Of a DNA stretch of 64,000 nucleotides, positions 43,759 through 53,121 are shown in pieces. How positions within the stretch are numbered: position 1 is the first letter of the stretch; each line of letters starts with the position of its first letter. Source of the stretch: an uncultured Bradyrhizobium sp. (GTDB taxonomy: Bacteria > Pseudomonadota > Alphaproteobacteria > Rhizobiales > Xanthobacteraceae). Made by a program: the position numbers and the translations under genes. The stretch is from NCBI RefSeq assembly GCF_947648125.1, contig NZ_CANSMR010000013.1, positions 143,589-207,588 of the forward strand. Reading direction: 5' to 3'. Below the pieces are notes generated by a model that did not search any database, was not told the origin of the DNA, and was given only the letters and a program-made list of their open reading frames with translations.

Positions 43759-44820
43759 ATGGACGTGTCACCTTCTGGTAGCGAGAGCCGAAGCACGTCG
43801 GAGCCACCACAAGCAGCGCGCCAGGACAATGCGCACGCCGCGACGCGCATGCCGGCGATCATCGTCGGCGTCGTTGCCGCCATCATCGTTGCGCTGTCGA
43901 TCTATTATCTGCTGCGGCCCGAGCCGCTGCTCGTGCAGGGCGAGGTCGATGCGACGCGGCTCGATATCGCCGCGCGCGTCGACGGACGCGTCAAGAGCAT
44001 TCCGGTCGAGCGAGGTCAGAACGTGGCGGCAGGCGCCGTCCTGGTGAGGATCGACAATCCGGAAACGCTTGCAAAGCAAGACCAGATGCGCGCCGCCAAG
44101 GCCGTTGCGGATGCGCAACTCGCCAACGTCATGGTTGGAACGCGGGTCGAAACCATCGCCGCGCGGAAGGCGGAGATGGAACGCGCGGAGGCCGCGCAGG
44201 TGCTGGCGCAGAAGACCTTCGATCGCGCCAAGACACTGACCGAGCAAGGCAACGCGCCGCAGGCGCGTCTCGACCAGACCACCGATGCGCTGCACGAGGC
44301 CGAGCGCGGGCTCGATCAGGCGAAATCGGCCTATGAGCAGGCGGTCAACGGCTACACCAAGGAAGAACGCGCGATCGCGAAAGCCAATGTCGAGAAGGCC
44401 GAAGCCGACATTCAGAGCGTCCAGTCGGTGATCGATCAGCTCGCGGTCTACGCTCCCGTCGCGGCGCAGGTCTATCAGCGCAACGTCGAGCCGGGCGAGT
44501 TCGTCTCGCCGGGCGTGCCGCTGGTGACGCTGATCAATCTGGCTGATCTGTGGATCCATTTCGATCTGCGCGAGGATCTGGTCAAGGGCCTGAAGGTCGG
44601 CGACAAGTTCGACGTCCGGATTCCGGCGCTCGACGACCGCCATGTCACGGTCGAGGTCAAGCTGATCGCCACCAAGGGCGAATATGCGAGCTGGCGGGCA
44701 ACCCGCGCCACCGGCGATTTCGATCTGCGGACGTTCTCGGTCCGCGCCTATCCGGTGCAGCCGGTGCCCGAGCTGCGGCCGGGCATGAGCGCCTATCTCG
44801 ACTGGCGGTCGCGCCAATGA
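43759..44820 (+). CDS. HlyD-family periplasmic adaptor 1 (YhiI/YbhG-like)
   Basis: This 353-residue protein has a Ser/Gln-rich cytoplasmic start, one membrane helix (IIVGVVAAIIVALSIYYLL), a lipoyl half-motif (ARVDGRVKSIPVERGQNVAA), a long coiled coil (about residues 100-220) and a beta-barrel with VYAPVAAQVYQRNVEPGEFV. It should bridge the inner membrane transporter to an outer membrane channel. The TGA stop overlaps the ATG of the ABC-2 gene (ATGA), so the two are translationally coupled. ATG 43759 is preferred over GTG 43747. Confidence 0.9.
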   Translation: MDVSPSGSESRSTSEPPQAARQDNAHAATRMPAIIVGVVAAIIVALSIYYLLRPEPLLVQGEVDATRLDIAARVDGRVKSIPVERGQNVAAGAVLVRIDNPETLAKQDQMRAAKAVADAQLANVMVGTRVETIAARKAEMERAEAAQVLAQKTFDRAKTLTEQGNAPQARLDQTTDALHEAERGLDQAKSAYEQAVNGYTKEERAIAKANVEKAEADIQSVQSVIDQLAVYAPVAAQVYQRNVEPGEFVSPGVPLVTLINLADLWIHFDLREDLVKGLKVGDKFDVRIPALDDRHVTVEVKLIATKGEYASWRATRATGDFDLRTFSVRAYPVQPVPELRPGMSAYLDWRSRQ

Positions 44821-47147
44821 GGCTGGCATCGCAGCCCGGATTCTGGCGGGTCGCACAGCGCGAGTGGCAGTGGCTGTTGCGCGACCGCGTAGCCTTGCTG
44901 CTGATCTTCGGCGTGCCGCTGTTCGCCTTCGTGGTGCTGACGACGGTGTTCAGCCAACCGGTGATCCGCGGCCTCGGCGTCACCATCGTCGACACCGACA
45001 AGTCGGACACCTCGCGCGCGCTGACGCAGCAGGTCGCGGCGTCTCCGAGTCTCAGGATCGTCGACGATTCCGGCTCGCTGTCGTCAGCCGTGCAGGACAT
45101 CCGCTCCGGCAAGGCGATTTCGGCGATCTTCATCCCGCCGAATTTCGAACGCGACCTGAAGGCCGATCGCCGTCCGCAGGTGGTCGGCTTCTACAACCAG
45201 CAATTCCTGACCGCGGCCGGCATTGCGTCGTCGGGCCTGAACGATGTGCTGTCGGCCGCCGCGAGCGCGGCCGCTCCCGCCAATCGCGCCGCCCCGGCCC
45301 CTGCGTCGATGGGAACGCTGACCGCGGAGACCATTGCGCTGGTCAATCCGCAGAAGAACTACGCGCAATTCCTGCTGCGCGCGCTGCTGCCGACGATCAT
45401 CCACGTGGTGATCACGCTGGCCGCGGGCTATTCGGTCGGCTCCGAATTCCGCCGCCGCAACGCCCGGGAATGGCTCGAGAGCGCCGGCGGCGATCCGATC
45501 GCCGCGCTCGCCGGCAAGCTGGCGCCGCTGTTCGTGATCTTCATCCTGATCATGCTGGCCCAGCCGCTGATCCTCGAGGGCGTGCTGCAAATTCCCTTCA
45601 AGGGCGACGTGCTGCTGATGATCGCCGCGGGCCTGCTGCTGATCATCGCCTATCTGTCGCTCGGCGCGCTGCTGCAGCTCTTGGTCGGCGACCTCGCGAC
45701 CGGGCTCGGACTTGCCGGCCTGATCGCCTCCCCTGCGTTCGGCTATGCCGGTGTCGGCTTTCCCACCATCGGCATGAATACGTTTGCGCAGGTCTGGAGC
45801 GCGATCCTGCCGCTGCGCTGGTACATGGCGGTGTTGATGGGACAGGCGGCGCGTGGATTGCCCGCCTCGGAATCGGCAATTCCCTTTGCGGCACTCGCCG
45901 GCCTCACGCTGCTGTTTGCCGCTCTCGCCTTGCTGCGGATGGCGAGCCTGACGCGCAGGGGCTGGTTTGCGACGGCGCGGCCGGCCGAACCGGCGGTCAG
46001 CGAGCAGACGCCGTCAGGCGTCGGCGGCGCCTTCGTGGCGGAGTGGCGGCGTGTGCTCGGAACGCGCAGCGCCTTCAGTCTGCTGTTTCTCGCGCCGCTG
46101 GTCTACGGCATCTACTATCCGCAACCCTATCTGAACCAGATCCTGCGCAAGCTGCCGATTGCGGTCGTCGACAATGATCTCAGCGATCTTTCCCGCCAGG
46201 TCGTCGAGACGCTCGATGCCAGCGGCACATTGAGCGTGACGGTTCGCGCCCGCACCCTCGCGGAGGCAAGCACCGCCATCGACCGCGGCTATGCATTCGC
46301 CGCCGTACAAATCCCGCCCGGCACTGAGCGCGATGTGCTCAAGGGCCTCACCGCTCACATCCCGGTCTACGCTGATGCCACCTATCTGTTCATCTTCAGG
46401 TCGACCGCAGGCGCCGTCGCCACCGCGATCGGCACGCTGACATCCGAGCTGGTGTCGCGGGGCGCCCGCGCCGACGGAAGTCTGGTCAAGGCGAAGCTCG
46501 CGAGCCTCAGCCCGGCCAACGTCCTGCTGCAACCGATCTTCAATCCGGTCGGCGGCTATGCGAGCTACATCGTCCCGGCGGCGTTCATCCTGATCCTGCA
46601 ACAGACACTACTGATCGGCGCGGCGATGCTGACCGGCACGGCGCTGGCAAACTCCCGCAACACGGTCGCGGGCGTGTTCGGGCGCGGCGTTGCCCATCTG
46701 ACCATCTATCTGCCGGCGCTCGCGCTCTATCTGATCGTGCTGCCGCGGATCTATGGTTTCTCGACGCTCGGGCATCTGCCGCAGATCTTCGCGCTGGCGA
46801 CCGTCTTCCTGCTGGCGACGAGCTTCCTGGGACAGGCGATCGGCGCCTGGTTCACGCGGCCGGAAAACGCAACCATCCTGCTGCTGGCGACCAGCCTGCC
46901 GCAATTCTTCACCGCCGGCTTCGCATGGCCGCGCGAGGCCATCCCCCCTGCGGCCACGGCACTCGGCCGGCTGTTCCCGGCCGACTCGGCGATCGACGGC
47001 CTCGTGCGGATCAACCAGCTCGGCGCCAGCATCTGGGAGGTCTCGCACGACTGGCTCAGGCTGTGGTGCCTGGCATTGGGTTATTTCGTACTCGCCGTGA
47101 TCTCCGCGCTGGTGTTCAAGAGAGGACAGCAAGATGCCCAACGCTAG
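44817..47147 (+). CDS. Double ABC-2 type permease fusion, no ATPase domain
   Basis: This 776-residue protein contains two ABC-2 (ABC2_membrane_3) permease modules in tandem: residues about 10-380 and 390-776. Each has an N-terminal helix (VALLLIFGVPLFAFVVLTTV and SAFSLLFLAPLVYGIYYPQP), a large extracytoplasmic domain (VTIVDTDKSDTSRALTQQVA and IAVVDNDLSDLSRQVVETLD) and five C-terminal helices. The two outer domains align well, so this is an internal duplication. There is no Walker A motif here or in the neighbouring genes. Overlaps on both sides (ATGA with the first HlyD, 14 bases with the second) show tight coupling. The ATPase must be encoded elsewhere, or the transporter works differently. 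Confidence 0.88.
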   Translation: MRLASQPGFWRVAQREWQWLLRDRVALLLIFGVPLFAFVVLTTVFSQPVIRGLGVTIVDTDKSDTSRALTQQVAASPSLRIVDDSGSLSSAVQDIRSGKAISAIFIPPNFERDLKADRRPQVVGFYNQQFLTAAGIASSGLNDVLSAAASAAAPANRAAPAPASMGTLTAETIALVNPQKNYAQFLLRALLPTIIHVVITLAAGYSVGSEFRRRNAREWLESAGGDPIAALAGKLAPLFVIFILIMLAQPLILEGVLQIPFKGDVLLMIAAGLLLIIAYLSLGALLQLLVGDLATGLGLAGLIASPAFGYAGVGFPTIGMNTFAQVWSAILPLRWYMAVLMGQAARGLPASESAIPFAALAGLTLLFAALALLRMASLTRRGWFATARPAEPAVSEQTPSGVGGAFVAEWRRVLGTRSAFSLLFLAPLVYGIYYPQPYLNQILRKLPIAVVDNDLSDLSRQVVETLDASGTLSVTVRARTLAEASTAIDRGYAFAAVQIPPGTERDVLKGLTAHIPVYADATYLFIFRSTAGAVATAIGTLTSELVSRGARADGSLVKAKLASLSPANVLLQPIFNPVGGYASYIVPAAFILILQQTLLIGAAMLTGTALANSRNTVAGVFGRGVAHLTIYLPALALYLIVLPRIYGFSTLGHLPQIFALATVFLLATSFLGQAIGAWFTRPENATILLLATSLPQFFTAGFAWPREAIPPAATALGRLFPADSAIDGLVRINQLGASIWEVSHDWLRLWCLALGYFVLAVISALVFKRGQQDAQR

Positions 47148-48105
47148 GCGCGTCGCCATTGTCGCGATCCCGCTTGTGCTCGTCGCGGGTGCGCTGATCT
47201 ATGCCGAGAGCCGCGCGACGCCGGCGCCCGCAATCGTCGGTGTGGTCCGCTCGACCGAGGTCAGGATCGAGCCGGAAGTGAACGGCCAACTGGTGTCGAT
47301 CGCGGTCGAGAAAGGCGCGCAGGTGCACGCCGGTGACGTTCTGGCGCGGCTCTCCGCCGTCGAGTTGACCGCACAGGCGGACCAGGCGCGGGCTGCGCTC
47401 GCCGCCGCAGTGGCGAGCCGCAACAACGTCTATGCCGGCGTACGCCGCGAGCAGATCGATACGCTGAAAGCTGCGATCTCCAAGGCCAATTCGCGGCTCG
47501 ACTATGTGGAGACCCAGCTCAAGCGGATCACCACGCTGGCGAGCCAGAGCTTTGAAACCCAGCAGGCGCTCGACCAGGCCGAGAACGACGTTGCCGCAGC
47601 GCGCGCCGGCGTGGCGGCATCCCAGGCGAATTACGATGCGGGGGTGGCCGGGCCGACCAGGGAGGAGCGCGCCATCGCCGACGCGCAGGTGCAGGCGGCG
47701 GCAGCCGCCGTCGCGGTGCTCGAGCGCCGTCTCGACAAGATGGTGCTGCGCGCGCCGGTCGACGGCGTGGTCAGCGTGATCGCCGCGGAAGTCGGCGAGA
47801 ACGTTCGTGCGGGCCAGCCGATCCTGATGATTGCGGCGGCCGGCAAGCAATGGCTGTCGTTCAATGTGCGCGAGGACCATCTCGGCGGTCTTGCGATGGG
47901 CAAGACGGTGAGCGTGATACCGAACGGCTCCGGCGCCGCCACCAAGGCTGCCATCACCGAGTTGCGGCCGCTTGGGGTGTTCGCCACCTGGCAGGCCGAG
48001 CGCGTGATCGGCGATCACGATCGCAACACGCTGCGCCTGCGTCTCGACCCCGCGGGCGCCGCGGAAGGTGTCGAACCCGGCATGAGCGTCCGGATCGAGC
48101 GTTAA
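47134..48105 (+). CDS. HlyD-family periplasmic adaptor 2
   Basis: This 323-residue protein has a membrane anchor (RVAIVAIPLVLVAGALIYAE), a lipoyl half-motif (IEPEVNGQLVSIAVEKGAQV), a coiled coil (about residues 75-200) and a barrel with VLRAPVDGVVSVIAAEVGEN. It resembles the first adaptor but is clearly different. Overlapping the ABC-2 gene by 14 bases, it closes the operon. Two adaptors for one permease fusion is unusual and could reflect one per permease half. Confidence 0.9.
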   Translation: MPNARRVAIVAIPLVLVAGALIYAESRATPAPAIVGVVRSTEVRIEPEVNGQLVSIAVEKGAQVHAGDVLARLSAVELTAQADQARAALAAAVASRNNVYAGVRREQIDTLKAAISKANSRLDYVETQLKRITTLASQSFETQQALDQAENDVAAARAGVAASQANYDAGVAGPTREERAIADAQVQAAAAAVAVLERRLDKMVLRAPVDGVVSVIAAEVGENVRAGQPILMIAAAGKQWLSFNVREDHLGGLAMGKTVSVIPNGSGAATKAAITELRPLGVFATWQAERVIGDHDRNTLRLRLDPAGAAEGVEPGMSVRIER

Positions 48106-48299
48106 CGCGCACACAACGCCCGGCCGCGAACCGCGATGACCTGCGCCCTCCGGCGCCTCCCGGAAGCTTTGTCTGCTCGCCTTGCCCAACAGTCATCGGA
48201 CTGTCAGAAGATTGCGACAAGAAGACAACAGCGTCGGCCCTGTTCGGCTCGGCCCTTATGGCATCGCCCCGATGCCACGCAAAAAATGGAGACTTGGCC

Positions 48300-49697
48300 G
48301 TGAGGCAGATTCGTTCGCGACGGAAGCTGCATGTTGGCGCGATGCTGCTCGGTGCTGCGGCTTTGGCGGTCCTGCTGCCGTCGATGGCGTCAGCGCAAAC
48401 CGGCCCGGCGCCGGCCGGCGCCAAGCCGTTCCTGACCGTCGACGGCAAGCAGCCGCTCGTGATCGGGCATCGCGGCGTGCCGGGCCTGGTGCCCGAGGAG
48501 ACCGAGGCATCGTATGAGCTGGCCGCCGATCTCGGCACCGACGCGCTCGAAGAGGACCTGCATCTGACCAAGGATTGCGTGCTGGTGGCACGCCACAATC
48601 CATGGCTGGGCGACAACACCAACGTTGCCGAAGTGGCGAAGACCAATGCCGCGGTTGCGGCCCGCAAGCGCACGGCGCCGGGCGTTGCCGTCAAGGTGAA
48701 ATGGGCGCAAACGCCGACCAGCGGGCCGGCCGAATATCCCACCGACCTGATCGATCCGGCCGATCCCAAATCGGTGCTGAAGGCGCTGATCGTCGACGGC
48801 GACGACCACACCAACGATTGGTCGATCACCGATTTCACCATGGCCGAGCTGAAGACCTGGATCGCCGGCACCACTTATGATGCAGCCAACGAACGGCCAA
48901 AACTGTTCAACGGCAAGTTTCCGATCATCAGCTTCCAGGACATCATCGACATCGCCAAGGCCAAGAGCAAGGCGACGGGGCGCACGATCTCGGTCTATCC
49001 GGAAACCAAGAATCCGACCTGGAACAATGCCCAGGCCATCGCCAATGGCTGCGGCGCGCCCGGCAGCCACCCGCTCGAGGACGCCCTGATCAAGATCATC
49101 AGGGATAACGGCCTCAACGCGAAGGACGCGCCGATCATCGTTCAGAGCTTCGAGCCCGGCAGCCTGAAATACATGCGCAGCCATGGACTGGAAACGCGGC
49201 AGGTCCAGCTGATCGACGGCAACGGCGTTGACTTCAAGACCGGCAAGGTGCTGCTCAATAACATCGCCAATTCCCGTCCGTACGACTGGACGGTCGCGGG
49301 TGACGGTCGCACCTTCGATGCGATGCTGACGCCTGCGGGCCTTGCGGAGATCAAGACCTACGCCGACGGCATCGGTCCGTGGAAGGCCTATATCGTGCCC
49401 TACAAGATCTCACCGTGGAAGGACAACAACGCCGACGGCACGCCCTACAAGGGATCGACGGCGGACGCGTCGACGCAGGACGCCACCAGCGTGATTGCCG
49501 ACGCGCACAAGCTCGGCCTGTTCGTGCATGTCTTTACGTTCCGGAACGAGAAGAAATATCTGGCGGCCGACTATCGCGCCGACCCGAGCCTGGAATATCT
49601 GAAGTTCTTCCGTCTCGGCGTGGATGGCGTCTTCACCGATTTCACCCACACCGGCATCGCCGCCCGCGCTGCTTATTTGCGTGAACTCGGCTGGTGA
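48300..49697 (+). CDS. Periplasmic glycerophosphodiester phosphodiesterase (GlpQ-like)
   Basis: This 465-residue protein has a signal peptide (RKLHVGAMLLGAAALAVLLP, then SMASAQ) and a GDPD domain: VIGHRGVPGLVPEETEASYE with the catalytic HR and Glu, LEEDLHLTKDCVLVARHNPW with metal-binding E-x-D and His, and YPETKNPTW near the centre. It should hydrolyse glycerophosphodiesters to glycerol-3-phosphate plus an alcohol in the periplasm. The GTG at 48300 has GGAG eight bases upstream; an ATG at 48258 would add a basic tail before the signal. Length and periplasmic export fit GlpQ-type enzymes. A terminator follows. Confidence 0.88.
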   Translation: MRQIRSRRKLHVGAMLLGAAALAVLLPSMASAQTGPAPAGAKPFLTVDGKQPLVIGHRGVPGLVPEETEASYELAADLGTDALEEDLHLTKDCVLVARHNPWLGDNTNVAEVAKTNAAVAARKRTAPGVAVKVKWAQTPTSGPAEYPTDLIDPADPKSVLKALIVDGDDHTNDWSITDFTMAELKTWIAGTTYDAANERPKLFNGKFPIISFQDIIDIAKAKSKATGRTISVYPETKNPTWNNAQAIANGCGAPGSHPLEDALIKIIRDNGLNAKDAPIIVQSFEPGSLKYMRSHGLETRQVQLIDGNGVDFKTGKVLLNNIANSRPYDWTVAGDGRTFDAMLTPAGLAEIKTYADGIGPWKAYIVPYKISPWKDNNADGTPYKGSTADASTQDATSVIADAHKLGLFVHVFTFRNEKKYLAADYRADPSLEYLKFFRLGVDGVFTDFTHTGIAARAAYLRELGW

Positions 49698-49735
49698 CAC
49701 CGCCAACAAACGCGGATTTCATGCACTTTACGACA

Positions 49736-49762
49736 AATGCGCCTGGCATGGCCGGGCGCATT
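49736..49762 (+). terminator. Intrinsic terminator-like hairpin after GDPD gene
   Basis: A 12-bp stem (AATGCGCCTGGC / GCCGGGCGCATT, one G-U pair) with a 3-base loop is followed by CGTCTTTC. The position 39 bases after the stop fits termination of the GDPD transcript. Confidence 0.7.
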
Positions 49763-49787
49763 CGTCTTTCAGGCAACGTAATCCGCG

Positions 49788-49880
49788 TTAGTCGGTCGCG
49801 TATTTGAACTCGGGCATCATCTTCAACTCTTCCTTGGTCGCGCTTGGTCGCGCCCGATGCTGGGAACGCCATGGAAGCGA
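49788..49880 (-). pseudogene. Possible 3' remnant of a small gene, broken by a 10-bp duplication
   Basis: The minus strand reads ATKEELKMMPEFKYATD then TAA at 49788, protein-like text resembling the end of short rhizobial PRC-barrel-type proteins. Just upstream CTTGGTCGCG is repeated exactly in tandem (49833-49852). Removing one copy joins it in frame to FPASGATKEELK. No start or upstream domain is visible. I treat it as a gene remnant with low confidence. The rest of the 49698-50116 gap holds only the terminator. Confidence 0.35.
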
Positions 49881-50116
49881 TGCGGCAAGCCCGAGGGTTG
49901 CGCACCTTCCGACGCATGGAACGTTGCGGTCCTTGACGAAAGCGATCGTGATCTCTCAAGCAGGCTGCGGTTGAGCCTCACGACCGCGCCGGACGCGCAG
50001 TCCCTGATGTGACGATGTTTGGCTCACTAAGTCGTCCCGGCGAACCGCGCTCATCCGCACGCGCATGCCGCAGCGCGCCCGCGCCTCGGAAGCTGATTGA
50101 GCGCGACGTGCCGCGC

Positions 50117-50494
50117 TCAGAAGCCGCCCCAATAGGGCGGCACGCCGTAGAAGCGATGCAGCTCGACTTCCTGCGAGCGGTCGCCCCAATCGAAATCCTT
50201 GTCGGCGCGGAACGACGGCGCGCGCTTCAGCTCGTCATCCTCGATGTCGAGCTCATAGGCCTCGAACTTCGAGTTGTAGTGCAGCCGGCCCCACGGCAGC
50301 GGAAGCAGATTGGTTCCGATCCCGAGGAAGCCGCCGAAGCTCAGCACCGCGTACGACACCTTGCCCGAGATCTTGTCGATCATCAGCCGCTCGATATGGC
50401 CGATCATGTCGCCATTGGCGCGGCGCACCGCCGTCCCTTCAACGCGATCGCTTGCAATGAGCTGATGCGGCCTTGTCCTGACCTCGACAGCCAT
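50117..50494 (-). CDS. PRC-barrel domain protein
   Basis: This 125-residue protein has one PRC-barrel domain (residues about 12-85): ASDRVEGTAVRRANGDMIGH, IEHLMIDK-like IERLMIDKISGKVSYAVLSF, and GTNLLPLPWGRLHYNSKFEA. These domains occur in photosynthetic reaction centre subunit H and RimM, and as stand-alone stress proteins in rhizobia. The C-terminus is aromatic (RFYGVPPYWGGF). GGAGGGTGAG before the ATG at 50494 settles the start. It diverges from the two-component genes. Confidence 0.85.
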   Translation of the reverse strand: MAVEVRTRPHQLIASDRVEGTAVRRANGDMIGHIERLMIDKISGKVSYAVLSFGGFLGIGTNLLPLPWGRLHYNSKFEAYELDIEDDELKRAPSFRADKDFDWGDRSQEVELHRFYGVPPYWGGF

Positions 50495-50781
50495 CTCACC
50501 CTCCTGGCCTGAAAGAGAAATAACGCGTCGCCGGGGGAACGGGTTCCGGCCCTGGTTATGGCAGCCGCCCTTCCCTTTTCCGTGCCGCCATATCGCCGCG
50601 GGACCGGCGTGCGGCATCGGAGACTTCCGCCCGTATTTCAACAGATTAGGCTTGATGACAGAACGATAACTTTTCTCCACAGCGTCGACCTGTTAACTCG
50701 TTATGCCGGGCAAGATTCCAGAAATACACTGAAACAAAATTCCTGAGCCGCTTCCCCCGAATCACGGACAAAAGAGTCGGT

Positions 50782-51519
50782 ATGACCCAGGCTGCGCCCA
50801 ATATCCTCGTCGTCGAGGACGACCGCGAAACGCGGTCTCTCATCGCAAAATATCTCCGCACCAATTCCTGCCATGTCACGACCGCTTCCGACGGCCGCGA
50901 GATGGCCAAGGCCATGACCGACCACCGCGTGGATCTGCTGGTGCTCGACGTCATGCTGCCGGGCGAGGACGGCCTCAGCCTGTGCCGCAAGGTGCGCGCG
51001 GAGTCGCAGACGCCGATTATCATGCTGACCGCGCGCGGCGAGGACGTCGACCGCATCCTCGGCCTCGAGATGGGCGCCGACGATTACCTGGCCAAGCCGT
51101 TCAACCCGCGCGAGCTGCTGGCGCGCATCAATGCAGTGCTGCGCCGGCAGGCCGCCGCGCGCAACGCCAGCGCGATCGAGGGGGCGACCACGCTGACCTT
51201 CCTCGGCTGGCGCATCGACATCCGTCTGCGCGAGCTGCGCAACCCCGAAGGGGCGCGCGTCGCCATGACCAGCGCCGAATTCGACCTGCTGCGCACCTTC
51301 TGCGAACGACCCGGCCGCGTGCTGTCGCGCGACAGCCTGCTCGACCTGACGCAGGGCCGCAGCGCCGGCTCGTTCGAGCGTTCGATCGACGTCTTGGTCA
51401 GCCGTATCAGACGCAAGATCGAGCCCGATCCGCAGGAAGCCACCATGATCAAGACGGTGCGGTCCGGCGGCTATGTGTTCACGCCGAGGGTGGAGGCGGT
51501 TGCCGCCACGAGCAACTGA
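50782..51519 (+). CDS. OmpR-family response regulator
   Basis: This 245-residue protein has a receiver domain (VVEDDRETRSLIAKYL, phospho-acceptor Asp in LLVLDVMLPGEDG near residue 56, LTARGEDVDR, KPFNPRELLARI) and a C-terminal winged helix (LTSAEFDLLRTFCERPGRVL-like region; SIDVLVSRIRRKIEPDPQEA, YVFTPRVE). It pairs with the histidine kinase gene that starts two bases after its stop. The pair resembles OmpR/EnvZ-like systems for envelope or metal/osmotic stress. Targets are unknown. Confidence 0.93.
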   Translation: MTQAAPNILVVEDDRETRSLIAKYLRTNSCHVTTASDGREMAKAMTDHRVDLLVLDVMLPGEDGLSLCRKVRAESQTPIIMLTARGEDVDRILGLEMGADDYLAKPFNPRELLARINAVLRRQAAARNASAIEGATTLTFLGWRIDIRLRELRNPEGARVAMTSAEFDLLRTFCERPGRVLSRDSLLDLTQGRSAGSFERSIDVLVSRIRRKIEPDPQEATMIKTVRSGGYVFTPRVEAVAATSN

Positions 51520-51521
51520 CC

Positions 51522-52880
51522 ATGAAGCTGCTGCGCGTGCTGAGTCTGCGGGGGATCGGCGCCCAGATGGCGGCGCTGGTCGTCGTCTCGATCGTCGCGC
51601 TGCACCTGATCATCACCGCCACCTTCCTGATCCATCGCCCGGACCGGCCGGAGCCGTCCGATCGCTGGCACACCCAGCTCGCCGCCGCCGCACAACTGCT
51701 CGGGCACGCGCCGGCATCGGAGCGGCCGCGGCTCCAGGCCGACGTCATCAGAGCCTTCCCGCAGCTTGCGATCGGTGATTTCACGTCCGATACCAGCGCC
51801 CTCACCGAGACCGACACGCCGAGCCTGCACGCGCTGCGCCGGCTCGGCGCCGGCTATCGTGTCTTCCAGCTGCCGCGCGAGGCGGGCGGCACGCCGCATG
51901 ACAACGAGATCCGCCGCGTCGCGATCCGGCTACCGGATGGCAGCATGTTCGCCGCGAACCTGATGCCGGACCAACACATGCGGCCGTTCTGGGGCGGGCC
52001 GTGGATGATGACGGTGCTGTTCGCCGTCATCAGCGTCACCTTGCTCGGCCTGTGGGCGGCATGGGCGCTGACGGCGCCGCTGTCATCCTTCGTCAAGGCC
52101 GCGGAGACCTTCAGCCTGAACGGCGCGGCCGCGCCGCTGCCCGAACGCGGCCCCGAAGAGATCCGCTCGCTGGCCAAGGCGCTGAACCGGATGCGCGAGC
52201 GCATCACGGCATTGATCGACGACCGCACCAAGATGCTGGCCGCGATCAGCCACGACCTGCGCACACCGATCACGCGGATGCGGCTGCGCGCCGAATTCAT
52301 CGAGGACGAGACCCATCGCCACCGCATGCTGCGCGACCTCGACCAGATGCGCACGATGCTGGAATCGGTGCTGTCGTTCCTGCGCAACGACCGCAAGCTC
52401 GAGGAGATGACGCTGGTCGACATCGCGAGCACGCTGCACCTCGTTACCGACCAGTTCGCCGACATGGGACACAAGGTCAGCTACGAAGGTCCGCAGCACG
52501 CGATGGCGACCGCACGGCCGGCCGACCTGCATCGCAGCATCACCAATCTGGTCGACAATGCCGTGCGCTTCGGCGGCGAAGTTGCGGTTCGCCTCGACGT
52601 CAAGCCGGATCGCCTCGTCATCGACATCGAGGATGACGGCCCCGGCATTTCGGACGCGCACAAGGCAAGCGTGCTGGAGCCGTTCGTGCGCGGCGACCAC
52701 GCGCGCAACATGGACGAGGCCGAAGGCTTTGGCCTTGGCCTGTCGATCGCCAACGCCATCGTGCTCGCGCATGGCGGCACGCTGTCGCTGCACGATCGCA
52801 AGCCGCATGGGCTCGTGGTCCGGATCGAACTGCCGGCGCGGCAACTGCTGCTGCATTCGCCACGGAAGTCCGCGGCCTGA
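51522..52880 (+). CDS. Sensor histidine kinase (EnvZ-like)
   Basis: This 452-residue kinase has two membrane helices (QMAALVVVSIVALHLIITAT and MMTVLFAVISVTLLGLWAAW) around a periplasmic domain of about 120 residues, a HAMP segment (TAPLSSFVKAAETFSLNGAA), H-box AAISHDLRTPITRMRL (His about 243), N-box NLVDNAVRFG and G-boxes EDDGPGISD and GFGLGLSIA. All catalytic motifs are present. The gene begins two bases after the response regulator stop, so the two are one operon. The signal it senses is unknown. Confidence 0.93.
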   Translation: MKLLRVLSLRGIGAQMAALVVVSIVALHLIITATFLIHRPDRPEPSDRWHTQLAAAAQLLGHAPASERPRLQADVIRAFPQLAIGDFTSDTSALTETDTPSLHALRRLGAGYRVFQLPREAGGTPHDNEIRRVAIRLPDGSMFAANLMPDQHMRPFWGGPWMMTVLFAVISVTLLGLWAAWALTAPLSSFVKAAETFSLNGAAAPLPERGPEEIRSLAKALNRMRERITALIDDRTKMLAAISHDLRTPITRMRLRAEFIEDETHRHRMLRDLDQMRTMLESVLSFLRNDRKLEEMTLVDIASTLHLVTDQFADMGHKVSYEGPQHAMATARPADLHRSITNLVDNAVRFGGEVAVRLDVKPDRLVIDIEDDGPGISDAHKASVLEPFVRGDHARNMDEAEGFGLGLSIANAIVLAHGGTLSLHDRKPHGLVVRIELPARQLLLHSPRKSAA

Positions 52881-52926
52881 TCAACCGGGGCTGATCGGCG
52901 ACGAAACCGAACCGATAATCAAGGCA

Positions 52927-53121
52927 TCAGGCGGCGAGCGGCGTGAGCTGCGCTGTGTCGTAGATCGCGATCGCCTCGAAGCGGTAATTGCAGGCGCGGC
53001 AATTCCACAGGAACGACGTGCGCCCCTCGCTGTGCTCCACCCAATCGGGCCGGGCGATCGGCTTGCCGCATTGCGCGCAGGGATTTTCGCGAGGCATATA
53101 GCCGGTGTCCTGACGGACCAT
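52927..53121 (-). CDS. Small zinc-ribbon-like protein
   Basis: This 64-residue protein has two Cys pairs, NPCAQCGKPIARPDW and WNCRACNYRFEA, about 20 residues apart, a typical zinc ribbon (CxxC...CxxC). The rest is short, with a hydrophobic end. I know near-identical small proteins from Bradyrhizobium without assigned function. The ATG at 53121 starts just before the first pair. It is convergent with the histidine kinase gene, 46 bases apart. Confidence 0.8.
   Translation of the reverse strand: MVRQDTGYMPRENPCAQCGKPIARPDWVEHSEGRTSFLWNCRACNYRFEAIAIYDTAQLTPLAA

Noticed and set aside
44550-44816. Longer N-terminus of the ABC-2 protein beginning inside the HlyD gene
   Set aside because: The extra 89 residues are the out-of-frame shadow of HlyD. 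The ATGA overlap gives a natural start at 44817.
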